Of a stretch of DNA of 64,000 bases, positions 44,291-52,853 are shown in pieces. The position numbers and the translations under genes were made by a program. Under the pieces are notes generated by a model. The model saw only the letters and a program-made list of their open reading frames with translations. It made no database searches and was not told where the DNA came from. Source of the DNA: Kordia sp965224175 (GTDB lineage: Bacteria; Bacteroidota; Bacteroidia; Flavobacteriales; Flavobacteriaceae). Numbering within the stretch: position 1 is the first letter of the stretch; each line of letters starts with the position of its first letter. The stretch is taken from assembly GCF_965224175.1 (NCBI RefSeq), contig NZ_OZ245041.1, positions 62,001 to 126,000 on the forward strand, in the 5' to 3' direction.

Positions 44291-45697
44291 ATGAATTCAT
44301 ACGATGTAGCCGTTATTGGCTCTGGTCCTGGTGGATATGTTGCAGCAATACGTTGTGCGCAACTAGGAATGAAAACTGCAATCATTGAAAAATATAGCAC
44401 TTTGGGTGGAACTTGCTTAAATGTAGGTTGTATTCCATCGAAAGCATTGTTAGATTCTTCTCACCACTATGAAGAAGCAATCAAGCATTTTGATACACAC
44501 GGAATTGAAATTTCTGGCGATGTAAAAGTAAATCTTGAAAAAATGATTGCGCGCAAACAAGCTGTTGTAGATCAAACAACTGGCGGAATTGATTTCTTGA
44601 TGAAGAAAAATAAAATTGATGTTTATGAAGGTTTAGGTAGTTTTAAAGATGCTACACACGTAAACATTGCTAAGAATGATGGAACTTCTGAAGAAATTGA
44701 AGCAAAAAATATCATCATTGCTACAGGAAGTAAACCATCAAACTTACCATTTATCAACTTAGATAAAGAAAGAGTGATCACTTCAACAGAAGCATTAAAG
44801 CTAAAAGAAATTCCAAAACACTTATTAGTTATTGGTGGCGGAGTTATTGGTTTAGAACTTGGACAAGTATACAAACGCCTTGGAGCACAAGTAACAGTAA
44901 TAGAATATGCTGATAGAATTATTGGCGGAATGGACGCTGGACTTTCTAAAGAATTAACGAAAGTATTGAAAAAACAGAAGTTCAAAATTAACACATCTCA
45001 TGGTGTAAAATCTGTAGAACGTGTTGGTGATGAGGTTGTGGTAAAAGCCGATAACAAAAAAGGTGAAGAAGTAGAATTCAGAGGTGATTACTGTTTAGTT
45101 TCTGTTGGACGTCGTCCATATACTGATGGATTAAACGCTGAAGCAGCTGGTGTAAAAATTGACGATAGAGGTAGGGTAGAAGTAAACGATCATTTACAAA
45201 CTTCTGTTTCAAACATCTATGCAATAGGAGATGTTGTAAAAGGAGCAATGTTGGCTCATAAAGCATCAGAAGAAGGAACATTGGTTGCAGAAATCATTGC
45301 TGGACAGAAACCACATATTGACTACAATTTAATTCCTGGAGTTGTATACACATGGCCAGAAGTTGCTGCTGTTGGAAAAACAGAGCAAGAATTAAAAGAT
45401 GCTGGAATTGCATACAAAACAGGGCAATTTCCTATGCGTGCTTTAGGTAGAAGTAGAGCGAGTATGGATATTGACGGTTTTATCAAAATCTTAGCAGATG
45501 AAACTACAGATGAAATCTTAGGAGTTCATATGATTGGCGCAAGAGCTGCTGATTTAATTGCAGAAGCAGTTGTAGCAATGGAATACAGAGCATCAGCAGA
45601 AGATATAGCACGTATGTCACATGCACATCCAACATTTGCAGAAGCGATCAAAGAAGCCGCTTTAGCTGCAACAGAAGACAGAGCATTACACGTGTAG
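44291..45697 (+). CDS. lpdA: Dihydrolipoyl dehydrogenase (E3)
   Basis: Flavoprotein that reoxidises lipoamide in the 2-oxoacid dehydrogenase and glycine cleavage complexes. The start is ATG 44291 (the open frame extends 17 codons upstream across the promoter). The 468 residues show the FAD motif GSGPGG (10-15), the redox disulfide C42/C47 in GGTCLNVGCIPSK, the NAD-binding VIGGGVIGLELG, and the catalytic His-Glu pair in HAHPTFAEAIKE near the C-terminus. No signal peptide; cytosolic. No E1 or E2 genes are adjacent. It ends at a strong terminator. Confidence 0.96.
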   Translation: MNSYDVAVIGSGPGGYVAAIRCAQLGMKTAIIEKYSTLGGTCLNVGCIPSKALLDSSHHYEEAIKHFDTHGIEISGDVKVNLEKMIARKQAVVDQTTGGIDFLMKKNKIDVYEGLGSFKDATHVNIAKNDGTSEEIEAKNIIIATGSKPSNLPFINLDKERVITSTEALKLKEIPKHLLVIGGGVIGLELGQVYKRLGAQVTVIEYADRIIGGMDAGLSKELTKVLKKQKFKINTSHGVKSVERVGDEVVVKADNKKGEEVEFRGDYCLVSVGRRPYTDGLNAEAAGVKIDDRGRVEVNDHLQTSVSNIYAIGDVVKGAMLAHKASEEGTLVAEIIAGQKPHIDYNLIPGVVYTWPEVAAVGKTEQELKDAGIAYKTGQFPMRALGRSRASMDIDGFIKILADETTDEILGVHMIGARAADLIAEAVVAMEYRASAEDIARMSHAHPTFAEAIKEAALAATEDRALHV

Positions 45698-45719
45698 AGC
45701 TTTTTTACATACAAAACTT

Positions 45720-45750
45720 AAAACTCCAACAGTTCGTTGGAGTTTTTTTT
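45720..45750 (+). terminator. Terminator after lpdA
   Basis: aaactccaac and gttggagttt pair around a 4-base loop, followed by eight T residues; 23 bp after the stop codon. Confidence 0.92.
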
Positions 45751-45834
45751 ATATCTACATGTAAGTTTTTAATTTTTTTATCGACTTCTGAATTATAACC
45801 TTGGTAAAGTCTAAAAAAAAGTAACACACCTAAT

Positions 45835-46497
45835 ATGAATTCTCTTTGGTATTTTAACGATGTAAATCTCTTCAATATCTTATGTCCGCACAAATTCAAG
45901 AAGTACAAAAAGAGCCATGAATTTGATGCATATAAAAAGCAAGACTATATCTATTTTGAAGAAGATTCAGCAAACAAAGTATATTTAATAGATAAAGGAA
46001 AAGTAAAATTAGGTTACTACACAGAAGATGGAGAAGAAGTGGTAAAATCTATTTTATCCAAAGGTGAATTGTTTGGAGAAAAAGCAATTTTAGGAGAAGA
46101 AAAAAGAAACGAATTCGCTCAGTCTGTAGACAATTCAACTTCAATTTGTCCTATTGCAGTTGACACAATGCATGATTTAATGAGAGACAATCAAACGTTT
46201 ACTTTAAAGGTATATAAGTTTATTGGTTTTCGTATCAAAAAGCTTGAACGTAGATTACAATTATTATTGTTTAAAGATACCAAAACACGCTTGTTAGAAT
46301 TCTTAAAAGAGTTGTGTGGAGAGTACGGGTATGAATGTCCAGAAACAGGAGATCATGTAGTAAGGCATCCATATACACAAAAAGATATTGCAAGTTTAAT
46401 TGGTACTTCTCGTCCTACTTTAAATATCATTATGAATGAATTAAAAGAAGCAAATATCATCGATTTTAATCGAAAAGAAATTCGTTTTATCAATTAA
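45835..46497 (+). CDS. Crp/Fnr family transcriptional regulator, 220 aa
   Basis: A cyclic-nucleotide-binding-type sensor domain (about 25-140; VYLIDKGKVKLGYYTEDGEE and SKGELFGEKAILGEE are the core) joined by the long C-helix to a Crp-type winged helix (about 150-218, with YTQKDIASLIGTSRPTLNIIM as the helix-turn-helix). No cysteine cluster of the Fnr iron-sulfur type is seen, and the cAMP-contact Arg and Ser are not obvious in the phosphate cassette, so the ligand is unclear. Monocistronic, with a terminator after it. Confidence 0.92.
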   Translation: MNSLWYFNDVNLFNILCPHKFKKYKKSHEFDAYKKQDYIYFEEDSANKVYLIDKGKVKLGYYTEDGEEVVKSILSKGELFGEKAILGEEKRNEFAQSVDNSTSICPIAVDTMHDLMRDNQTFTLKVYKFIGFRIKKLERRLQLLLFKDTKTRLLEFLKELCGEYGYECPETGDHVVRHPYTQKDIASLIGTSRPTLNIIMNELKEANIIDFNRKEIRFIN

Positions 46498-46548
46498 AAA
46501 AATACTATATTTATCCCTAATAAAATAGGCTAATATTTAGCGAAAAAA

Positions 46549-46593
46549 GCACCCAAAACAGGCATGACATCATGGCAGTTTTGGGTGTTTTAT
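46549..46593 (+). terminator. Terminator after the Crp/Fnr gene
   Basis: cacccaaaac and gttttgggtg pair around a loop that itself contains atgac-atcat, followed by TTTT. Confidence 0.85.
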
Positions 46594-46728
46594 TTATGAT
46601 GTATTTTTTGTTTAGATAAAATTATTTAATGTATTGGTATATAGTTATTTGTGTTTTAAATAAATAATATTTAAGAAGTGATTTTAAAATGAAGTTTTTT
46701 AGAAAAAAAAGCAACTTTTTTTAGAAGT

Positions 46729-46772
46729 GTTAGCTAGCTAACATTTTACATGATTTTGACGTCTTACATTTG
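46729..46772 (+). promoter_or_regulatory. Promoter with palindromic operator before the two-domain lipoprotein
   Basis: TACATTTG at 46765-46772 matches the TAnnTTTG -7 box. A perfect 14-bp palindrome GTTAGCTAGCTAAC (46729-46742) occupies the -33 region, where no TTG is present, suggesting regulator-dependent control. The ATG is 28 bp after the -7 box. Confidence 0.5.
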
Positions 46773-46799
46773 TATCATAATCATAAAAAAATACTCGCA

Positions 46800-47693
46800 A
46801 TGATAAAAAAAATGTTTTTGGGATTAGCGTTAGGAATTTTCGCAGTCTCATGTAGTAGTGACGATGATGCCACAGTAGCATTATCAAATTTAAATGTAAA
46901 CCTTAACGGGTTAGAAAACTTAGGTGCAGACTTCGTATATGAAGGATGGATCATTGTAAATGGAAGTCCAGTATCAACAGGTACTTTTACCGTAAATGAT
47001 TCGGGAGCTTTATCAACAACTTCTTTTGCAGTAAACTCTGATCAATTGGCAGCAGCAACAACATTTGTGCTTTCTATTGAACCAGCAGTTGATCCAGATC
47101 CAGCACCAGCACCAACAAAATTATTAGCAGGTGATTTCTCAGGAAATACAGCATCTGTAGGATTAGGCCCTGTGACAAGCAGTGGGAACTTTGACAATGC
47201 TTCAGGAGTATTCTTTTTAAGAACTCCAACTGATGAAATGCCAGGAGCAGGAAATAACGGAAATGACCAATATGGTGTTTGGTACGGAAATCCAGGAATG
47301 CCACCAACATCTGGTTTGAACTTGCCGCCTTTAGCTGACGGATGGAAATATGAAGGTTGGGTTGTAGTTGACGGAACTGGACCTTTAACTACAGGAACTT
47401 TTACAGCATTTGGAACTGCTGATGAGTCTAACGGATTCAGTGGAATGGAAAACAATGCAGGACCTCCAATTCCAGGAGAAGACTTTTTCCTTAACGCGCC
47501 AGCAGGTTTTACATTCCCACTAGATGTACGCGGTCGTACCGTAGTAATCTCAGTAGAGCCTTTTCCAGACAATAGCCCTGCGCCATTCTTATTAAAGCCC
47601 CTAGTAGGAACAGCAGGAAATGATACAGCGCCAGCTACACACGATTTAAATCTGAACGCTTCGTCATTCCCAACAGGAACAATAGTGCGATAA
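46800..47693 (+). CDS. Lipoprotein with two related beta domains, 297 aa
   Basis: The ATG at 46800 gives a lipoprotein signal (MIKKMFLGLALGIFAVSC) and then SSDDD, the acidic stretch typical of Bacteroidota surface lipoproteins. The mature part has two similar modules: FVYEGWIIVNGSPVSTGTF (near 40) and KYEGWVVVDGTGPLTTGTF (near 185), each followed by a strand rich in Ala, Ser and Gly. The YEGW-xxVxG-TGTF pattern recalls the beta-sandwich of anti-sigma-K-like domains, but this is weak. Very low Lys in the mature part and many Pro/Gly. The function is unknown; likely surface exposed. Confidence 0.72.
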   Translation: MIKKMFLGLALGIFAVSCSSDDDATVALSNLNVNLNGLENLGADFVYEGWIIVNGSPVSTGTFTVNDSGALSTTSFAVNSDQLAAATTFVLSIEPAVDPDPAPAPTKLLAGDFSGNTASVGLGPVTSSGNFDNASGVFFLRTPTDEMPGAGNNGNDQYGVWYGNPGMPPTSGLNLPPLADGWKYEGWVVVDGTGPLTTGTFTAFGTADESNGFSGMENNAGPPIPGEDFFLNAPAGFTFPLDVRGRTVVISVEPFPDNSPAPFLLKPLVGTAGNDTAPATHDLNLNASSFPTGTIVR

Positions 47694-47720
47694 TCTTTAT
47701 GATTATTATCGTTAGATTTG

Positions 47721-47760
47721 AAACACGTTATCAATATTGATAACGTGTTTCTTTTTTTTT
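47721..47760 (+). terminator. Terminator after the lipoprotein gene
   Basis: Perfect palindrome aaacacgttatcaatattga plus taacgtgttt (47721-47750) followed by C and a run of T. The remaining 185 bp to the next gene show no other signal. Confidence 0.9.
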
Positions 47761-47944
47761 GGTCACTTCGCTTTTAGGTTGCTTCGTGAATATTCTCAGG
47801 TTACTAAAACGCATCTTTTTCTAAAATTTTATTGACTTTTCTTCTGTCTACTAATAATAAGTAACAAATTAACAAATCCTTATCATGAAAGGATCTTTTG
47901 TAATAACGACTAATTTGTATCTTTCATTTTTATAAAAATCATTT

Positions 47945-48523
47945 ATGAATATCACAAAAAAACAATGGAGTAACATCGCTTTCTTTGTAATTATTGCTTT
48001 GCTAATTTTTACACCAGTAGGAACTTATGTAAAAGTGAAACTGAATCAAGCAAAGTTATTATTTACAAGCCCTTCAAGTATAGAACAAGCTGATAGAGAG
48101 GTTTTAAGTGATTTTAATTGGAATTTGGTAGATGGTTTTGGAAAAAAGGTAAACTTTCAGGAAATGGAAGGAGAAATTGTTCTAGTGAACTTCTGGGCGA
48201 CTTGGTGTCCGCCATGTGTAGCCGAAATGCCAAGTTTAAATGAATTGTACAAAGATTACGGCGATAAAATTAAATTTGTATTCGTTGCAAATGATAATCT
48301 GAAAAGTGTTACTGCGTATCTAAAGAAAAATGAATATGATTTACCTGTGTATTATACTTCTGAAAAAGCACCTGCTGAAATATATTCAAATAGTATTCCC
48401 GCTACATTTTTAATTGATGATCATGGAAAAATAGTAATGAAAGAAATTGGTTCATCTGATTGGAATAGTGCTAATGTACGCAATCAAATAGATGAATTAA
48501 TGGCTTTTTCCTTAGCGGAATAA
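47945..48523 (+). CDS. TlpA-like membrane-anchored thioredoxin, 192 aa
   Basis: Periplasmic disulfide-reducing protein. One N-terminal membrane anchor (IAFFVIIALLIFTPVGTYV, residues 11-29) and a TlpA/ResA-type thioredoxin fold with the active site WATWCPPCVAEMPSL (about 90-104) and the cis-proline region NSIPATFLIDDHGKIV. The anchor is uncleaved. Such proteins serve cytochrome c maturation or general periplasmic reduction. The gene converges on crtZ with a 36-bp gap, so it is not part of the carotenoid operon. Confidence 0.92.
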   Translation: MNITKKQWSNIAFFVIIALLIFTPVGTYVKVKLNQAKLLFTSPSSIEQADREVLSDFNWNLVDGFGKKVNFQEMEGEIVLVNFWATWCPPCVAEMPSLNELYKDYGDKIKFVFVANDNLKSVTAYLKKNEYDLPVYYTSEKAPAEIYSNSIPATFLIDDHGKIVMKEIGSSDWNSANVRNQIDELMAFSLAE

Positions 48524-48559
48524 ACTTAAGATTTTTATTCTACGGAAGTGATATAACAG

Positions 48560-49012
48560 TTACTTGCGCTTAAAATATTTCATAGGAACCCATAACATTC
48601 CAAAGCATTCTCCATCACCTTTTCCTAAATGTTTATGATGAATTTTGTGTGCTCTTCGAATTCCTTTTGCATACCAATTATTAGCGTTTCTAAACATTTT
48701 GAAGCGTTGATGAATAAAAATATCGTGTACTATAAAATAAGCAAGTCCGTATGCAAAAATACCAAGTCCGATAGGCAATCCAGGCCAAAAAATATCATAT
48801 TTCCAAAGTAAAAAGCAACCAATACTTACTACCGCATAGAAAATAAAAAAAGCATCATTTCTTTCAAACCACGAATCGTGATCTTTGTGATGATGATCTT
48901 TATGTAAAGACCATAAAAAACCATGCATTACGTACTTATGTGTTGCCCACGCCATGAATTCCATTCCGCAGAATGTTCCTAAAAATACGGTTATCCAGAT
49001 AAGGGTTGTCAT
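48560..49012 (-). CDS. crtZ: Beta-carotene hydroxylase CrtZ
   Basis: Integral-membrane non-heme di-iron enzyme that hydroxylates the 3,3' positions of beta-carotene to give zeaxanthin. The 150 residues show the four His motifs HKYVMHG, HKDHHHKD, HDIFIHQRF and HKIHHKH and about three to four membrane helices (WITVFLGTFCGMEFMAW, AFFIFYAVVSIGCFLLW, GLGIFAYGLAYFIV). Length is typical. It follows crtB by 10 bp as the last gene of the operon. Zeaxanthin-type yellow pigmentation is therefore predicted, if a lycopene cyclase exists elsewhere. Confidence 0.95.
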   Translation of the reverse strand: MTTLIWITVFLGTFCGMEFMAWATHKYVMHGFLWSLHKDHHHKDHDSWFERNDAFFIFYAVVSIGCFLLWKYDIFWPGLPIGLGIFAYGLAYFIVHDIFIHQRFKMFRNANNWYAKGIRRAHKIHHKHLGKGDGECFGMLWVPMKYFKRK

Positions 49013-49022
49013 CTATTTTGTT

Positions 49023-49862
49023 TTATATCAAGTTTAACTGATAATTTACATATGATTTCGCTAATAACGCCATTTTTTGATAATTTGGAATACGAATTCT
49101 CGCATTTTTTATTTTTACAGAAGGCGTTCTTTTTAATTTCTTCAAAAGTTTAAAGTAATACTTGTATGCTGTAAAAACACCAAATTTTGCTTCCATAGGT
49201 AATTTGGTAATACCTTCGAGACCTAATTTAAAATCATGCTCAATCTCAGCAATAATTTTTTGTTTTGAAGCTTCATCTAAGTTTTTCAAATCAGCATCAG
49301 GGAAGTAAGTTCTGTCTAGCTCTTCAAAATCAGCCTTTAAATCACGTAAAAAGTTCACTTTCTGAAAAGCAGAGCCTAAAGACATCGCTGAAGATTTTAG
49401 CTCTTCATATTTTTTATCATCACCTTTTACAAATACTTTTAAGCACATCAATCCTACAACATCTGCAGAGCCATAAATGTATTCTTTGTATTCCTGATCG
49501 GTCAAATAGATTTTTTTATTTAAATCTTGACGCATACTTTTCATAAACGAATCAATCAAGTGTTTAGGAATGTCATATTTGTGTACAGTATATTGAAAAG
49601 CATTTAAGATTGGGTTTAAACTAATCTTATTTTCCATAGCGCAATCTAAATCGGATTGAAACTTATACAGCAAAAATTCCTTATTATAATCATGGAAAGA
49701 ATCTACGATTTCGTCTGCAAAACGAACAAATCCATAAATATTATAGATATCTTGTCGTATAGACGGTGATAACATTTTGGTAGCCAGTGCAAAAGACGTA
49801 CTGTACGACTTTGTAACTAGCGTGCTACATTTATAAGAAACAGAATCAAATAGTGCTTTCAT
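49023..49862 (-). CDS. crtB: Phytoene synthase CrtB
   Basis: Condenses two geranylgeranyl diphosphates into phytoene, the first carotenoid step. The Asp-rich motifs are visible: YGFVRFADEIVDSFHD (about 44-59) and FLRDLKADFEELDRTYFP (about 172-189), with DVVGLMCLKVF in the squalene/phytoene synthase pattern between them. The 279 residues fit the family. Its start overlaps the end of crtI by 17 bp, so translation of the two is coupled. Confidence 0.95.
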   Translation of the reverse strand: MKALFDSVSYKCSTLVTKSYSTSFALATKMLSPSIRQDIYNIYGFVRFADEIVDSFHDYNKEFLLYKFQSDLDCAMENKISLNPILNAFQYTVHKYDIPKHLIDSFMKSMRQDLNKKIYLTDQEYKEYIYGSADVVGLMCLKVFVKGDDKKYEELKSSAMSLGSAFQKVNFLRDLKADFEELDRTYFPDADLKNLDEASKQKIIAEIEHDFKLGLEGITKLPMEAKFGVFTAYKYYFKLLKKLKRTPSVKIKNARIRIPNYQKMALLAKSYVNYQLNLI

Positions 49863-51330
49863 GAGTATTCGGTTGATGTTTGGTGATTAATTCGGCTACT
49901 AGTTTCCCAGAAATCAAAGCTGGAGGAACTCCAGGTCCAGGAACAGTTAATTGTCCAGTAAAATATAAGTTTGATACTTTTTTACTTTTCAAATTAGGTC
50001 GTAAAAATGCAGTCTGCAATAGCGTATTTGCCATTCCATAAGCATTTCCTTTGTATGAATTATATTCTTTCACAAAGTCATTTACACAGAAAGACTCTTT
50101 AAATATAACATGATTTGAGGTATTTTGCTTGGTAATTTCCTGAAATCTGTCCATAATAATATCAAAATATTGTTCGCGGAGTTCAGGAGTGTCTTCTAAT
50201 CCTGGTGCAATAGGAATCAAGAAAAAACCAGCTTCTTTCCCTTCAGGAGCTGCAGCTGGATCAGTCATGGAAGGAAAATTTGCATAGAATAAAGGCTCTT
50301 TTGGCCAAGAAGCTTTGTCGTAAATAACGTGTGCATGTGCATCAAAATCAACATCAAAAAACAATGTGTGATGCGAAACATTTTCAAGTTTTTTGTCGAA
50401 ACCTACATAAAAAAGTAGGGAAGAAGGCGCAAATGTTTTCTTTTCCCAATAGTTTTCAGAATACTGACGATACTGACTATCTAATAATGTTTCAGAATGA
50501 TGATAATCTGCTCCAGATAGCACAATATCAGCTTCATATTCATTATTATTAGTAATAACTTTGGTCGCTTCTTTGTCGTCTACATGTATCTTTTTTACAT
50601 TTTCATTCGTTTTAATAGTTACACCTAAGCGTTTAGCTAGGGTTTCCATTCCTTGAATAATACTGTACATTCCTCCATCAGGATGCCAAGTTCCTAATCC
50701 GAAATCGGCATAGTTCATAAAACTGTAAAAAGAAGGCGTATCACTAGGTTTTGCCCCTAAAAACAATACAGGAAACTCTAATATTTTGATCAATCGGTCA
50801 TTTTTGAACTCTTTGCGAACATCACGTTTGATATTACTAAAAAACTGACTAATTTTTTTGATTGTTTTTGCATTGACAAGTTCTAAAGGGGAAACTCCAG
50901 GTTTGTAAACCAAATCTTTAATGGCTACATTATAATTGTCTTCAGCAGTTGAAATAAACTTTCGAAGTTTTTTACTGCTACCTTTTTCTTCTTCTTCAAA
51001 TGCTGCACAAATTTTTTCTAAAGTATCTTCAATGCGAATAGAATCATCTTTTCCAAAGTATACTTCGTAGGCAGGATTTAATTTAGCTAAACGATAAAAG
51101 TCTGAAGGTTTGGTGTCGAAATCATTAAAAAAGCGTTCAAATACATCTGGCATCCAATACCAAGATGGCCCTAAATCGAATGTAAATCCATCTTTTTTTA
51201 ATTGTCTAGCTCTTCCGCCGACAGTTGAATTTTTCTCAAGAATTGTCACATCATAACCAGCTTGTGCTAGGTAACAAGATGCGGATAAAGAAGAAAATCC
51301 AGAGCCAATAATAATTGTTTTTTGCTTCAT
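49846..51330 (-). CDS. crtI: Phytoene desaturase CrtI
   Basis: FAD-dependent desaturase that converts phytoene to lycopene. The N-terminal FAD site IIGSGFSSLSASCYLAQAG (7-25) ends in the acidic residue of LEKN, and DLGPSWYWMPDVFERFF follows. The C-terminal bacterial-type signature NLYFTGQLTVPGPGVPPALI is present, with the short tail of this family. The 494 residues are standard. It is preceded by the CarH-like regulator with a 46-bp gap and overlaps crtB, forming carH-like, crtI, crtB, crtZ in one direction. Confidence 0.95.
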   Translation of the reverse strand: MKQKTIIIGSGFSSLSASCYLAQAGYDVTILEKNSTVGGRARQLKKDGFTFDLGPSWYWMPDVFERFFNDFDTKPSDFYRLAKLNPAYEVYFGKDDSIRIEDTLEKICAAFEEEEKGSSKKLRKFISTAEDNYNVAIKDLVYKPGVSPLELVNAKTIKKISQFFSNIKRDVRKEFKNDRLIKILEFPVLFLGAKPSDTPSFYSFMNYADFGLGTWHPDGGMYSIIQGMETLAKRLGVTIKTNENVKKIHVDDKEATKVITNNNEYEADIVLSGADYHHSETLLDSQYRQYSENYWEKKTFAPSSLLFYVGFDKKLENVSHHTLFFDVDFDAHAHVIYDKASWPKEPLFYANFPSMTDPAAAPEGKEAGFFLIPIAPGLEDTPELREQYFDIIMDRFQEITKQNTSNHVIFKESFCVNDFVKEYNSYKGNAYGMANTLLQTAFLRPNLKSKKVSNLYFTGQLTVPGPGVPPALISGKLVAELITKHQPNTHESTI

Positions 51331-51376
51331 TGTTTAACAAATGTAATGAAAAGTTAAACAAAAATAAAATTGAATT

Positions 51377-52273
51377 TTAGATTTCTTCTACTAAATCAAT
51401 TATTGACTTAAAAACTTTAAGATTTTTGTTGTTTTTAGTATTCTTAACATGTCTTGCTTGATAGCCTAAGAGCCATAAATGGTTGGCCTTGAAACCTATT
51501 TTTTCTTCAAATTCTTCAAGATATGCTTCGAGCTTATCTTCTGGAGGTGTTACCGTAAAATAAGAAATAAAATGCAATTCTGAAAAGAAGTTCTGAATAT
51601 TTATCAAACTGTCAATTGGAATTGTTTGTCCTAAATAGATTGTGTGATAACCTTTTAGCTGTAATTCATAATTTAAATATAATAATCCTATTTCATGAAT
51701 TTCATTCTCTGGCAAGTATAAAACAAACGTTTTTGACTTGTTTGATTTTTCTAAAGATTGAATACGTTCTGTATTTAAAATGATCTTTTGTTTCACCAAA
51801 CTAGAGATAAAATGCTCATGTGCTGGATTAATTGTATTTGTATGCCATAATACTCCTAACTCATTTAATAGAGGAATAAACGTTTCATAAAAAATTTCTC
51901 GAAACGATTTCTCTGCTAGTAGTTTATTGTAGGTATTGTAAAACAAGCTATAATCAAAGTTAAGCATAGAAAGCTTAAATGAATTTAATGCTTGATTATG
52001 TATATTTTTCTCTGTAGCAATCTCTCTTACTAAGATGTGGATTTTATCTTCAGGAATCTGAGCTATCTTAGAAATTTTATAACCATTTTTATAAAGTAAG
52101 GTTATGTTCAATAATTTCTGTAAACTCTTTATGTCGTATGTTCGTATATTTGTATCCGTTCTATCCGGAGCTAATAAGTCATATCTCTTTTCCCATATAC
52201 GTATTGTATGTGCTTTGACTCCTGAAAGATTTTCCAAATCTTTTATACTAAATTTAGTCTTTACACACTCCAT
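51377..52273 (-). CDS. CarH/LitR-like B12-dependent MerR photoreceptor-regulator, 298 aa
   Basis: The MerR helix-turn-helix (about 7-75: FSIKDLENLSGVKAHTIRIW then EKRYDLLAPDRT) is fused to a cobalamin-binding region. It has the W-x9-EH motif of CarH (W143, E153-H154 in NPAHEHF) that contacts the upper face of adenosylcobalamin, and the lower-ligand motif E191-x-H193-x-x-G196 (ExHxxG, with Glu in place of Asp of the canonical DxHxxG). CarH proteins repress carotenoid genes in the dark and release DNA in light. It is the first gene of the crt operon, so autoregulation and light control are inferred. A TATTTTTG -7-like box lies on the minus strand at 52313-52320. Confidence 0.9.
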   Translation of the reverse strand: MECVKTKFSIKDLENLSGVKAHTIRIWEKRYDLLAPDRTDTNIRTYDIKSLQKLLNITLLYKNGYKISKIAQIPEDKIHILVREIATEKNIHNQALNSFKLSMLNFDYSLFYNTYNKLLAEKSFREIFYETFIPLLNELGVLWHTNTINPAHEHFISSLVKQKIILNTERIQSLEKSNKSKTFVLYLPENEIHEIGLLYLNYELQLKGYHTIYLGQTIPIDSLINIQNFFSELHFISYFTVTPPEDKLEAYLEEFEEKIGFKANHLWLLGYQARHVKNTKNNKNLKVFKSIIDLVEEI

Positions 52274-52383
52274 CTCTTAAAATTTGTTTAATCTTTCCAT
52301 AGATATTATAAACAAAAATAACATTTTATATCTAGAAAATATACTCATATCTCATTTTTCTGTTAATAAGAATCATTATAAAT

Positions 52384-52412
52384 AAAAAAAACTACCATTT
52401 CTGATAGTTTTC
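52384..52412 (-). terminator. Terminator of the RiPP precursor gene
   Basis: On the minus strand aaaactatcag-aaat-ggtagttttt gives a stem of about 8 bp followed by T residues, 24 bp beyond the stop codon. Confidence 0.75.
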
Positions 52413-52435
52413 TCTTTTCAATACTAAAAATTAGA

Positions 52436-52648
52436 CTAGCATTTAACTAGTGTGTTACAATCATTGATTTGTGAATAAATTGCACAAACTAGCGGTTGTA
52501 CAGTTAAGGCAACAGTACAATTCCCAATAGGTCTTGCGCAAGTTTGCGAAAACAACCCTGTTTTTTCTAATCCACCATTGATAGACTCATTTAATGAAGA
52601 AACAGTGTTCTTTTTTAAATTCAATGATGATAATTTTCTTTTTTTCAT
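52436..52648 (-). CDS. Orphan class I lanthipeptide-like precursor peptide, 70 aa
   Basis: The N-terminal half matches the leader of Bacteroidota class I lanthipeptide-type precursors: MKKRKLSSLNLKKN then VSSLNESINGG, with an LNLKK box and a double glycine at residues 25-26 for C39-peptidase cleavage. The core (27-70) has five cysteines (C37, C44, C55, C64, C70) and seven Ser/Thr residues, compatible with lanthionine or disulfide bridges. It stands alone with its own terminator; no LanB/LanC, protease or transporter gene is in this window. Modification enzymes may act in trans, or this may be an unmodified or relic peptide. Confidence 0.75.
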   Translation of the reverse strand: MKKRKLSSLNLKKNTVSSLNESINGGLEKTGLFSQTCARPIGNCTVALTVQPLVCAIYSQINDCNTLVKC

Positions 52649-52853
52649 GATTAAAATGATTTTTGGTTAATAGCATAAAATTAGAAAGATTGCAGATGCG
52701 AAAAAATAAAAGTGAGTCGCTATTTATAAATGACGACTAATTTTATGTTTTTTAAATGTATTGTTTTGATTATTAGCGATTTGTTGTTTGTGGTTGTATG
52801 GTTTTACAAAGTGTAGAATCATCAAAAAAGATAATTTTGATGTAAGCAAAATG

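Noticed and set aside
47042..47734. Long minus-strand open frame of 230 codons opposite the two-domain lipoprotein
   Set aside because: It is antisense to a gene with a clear signal peptide, promoter and terminator, and its composition reflects codon bias of the opposite strand.
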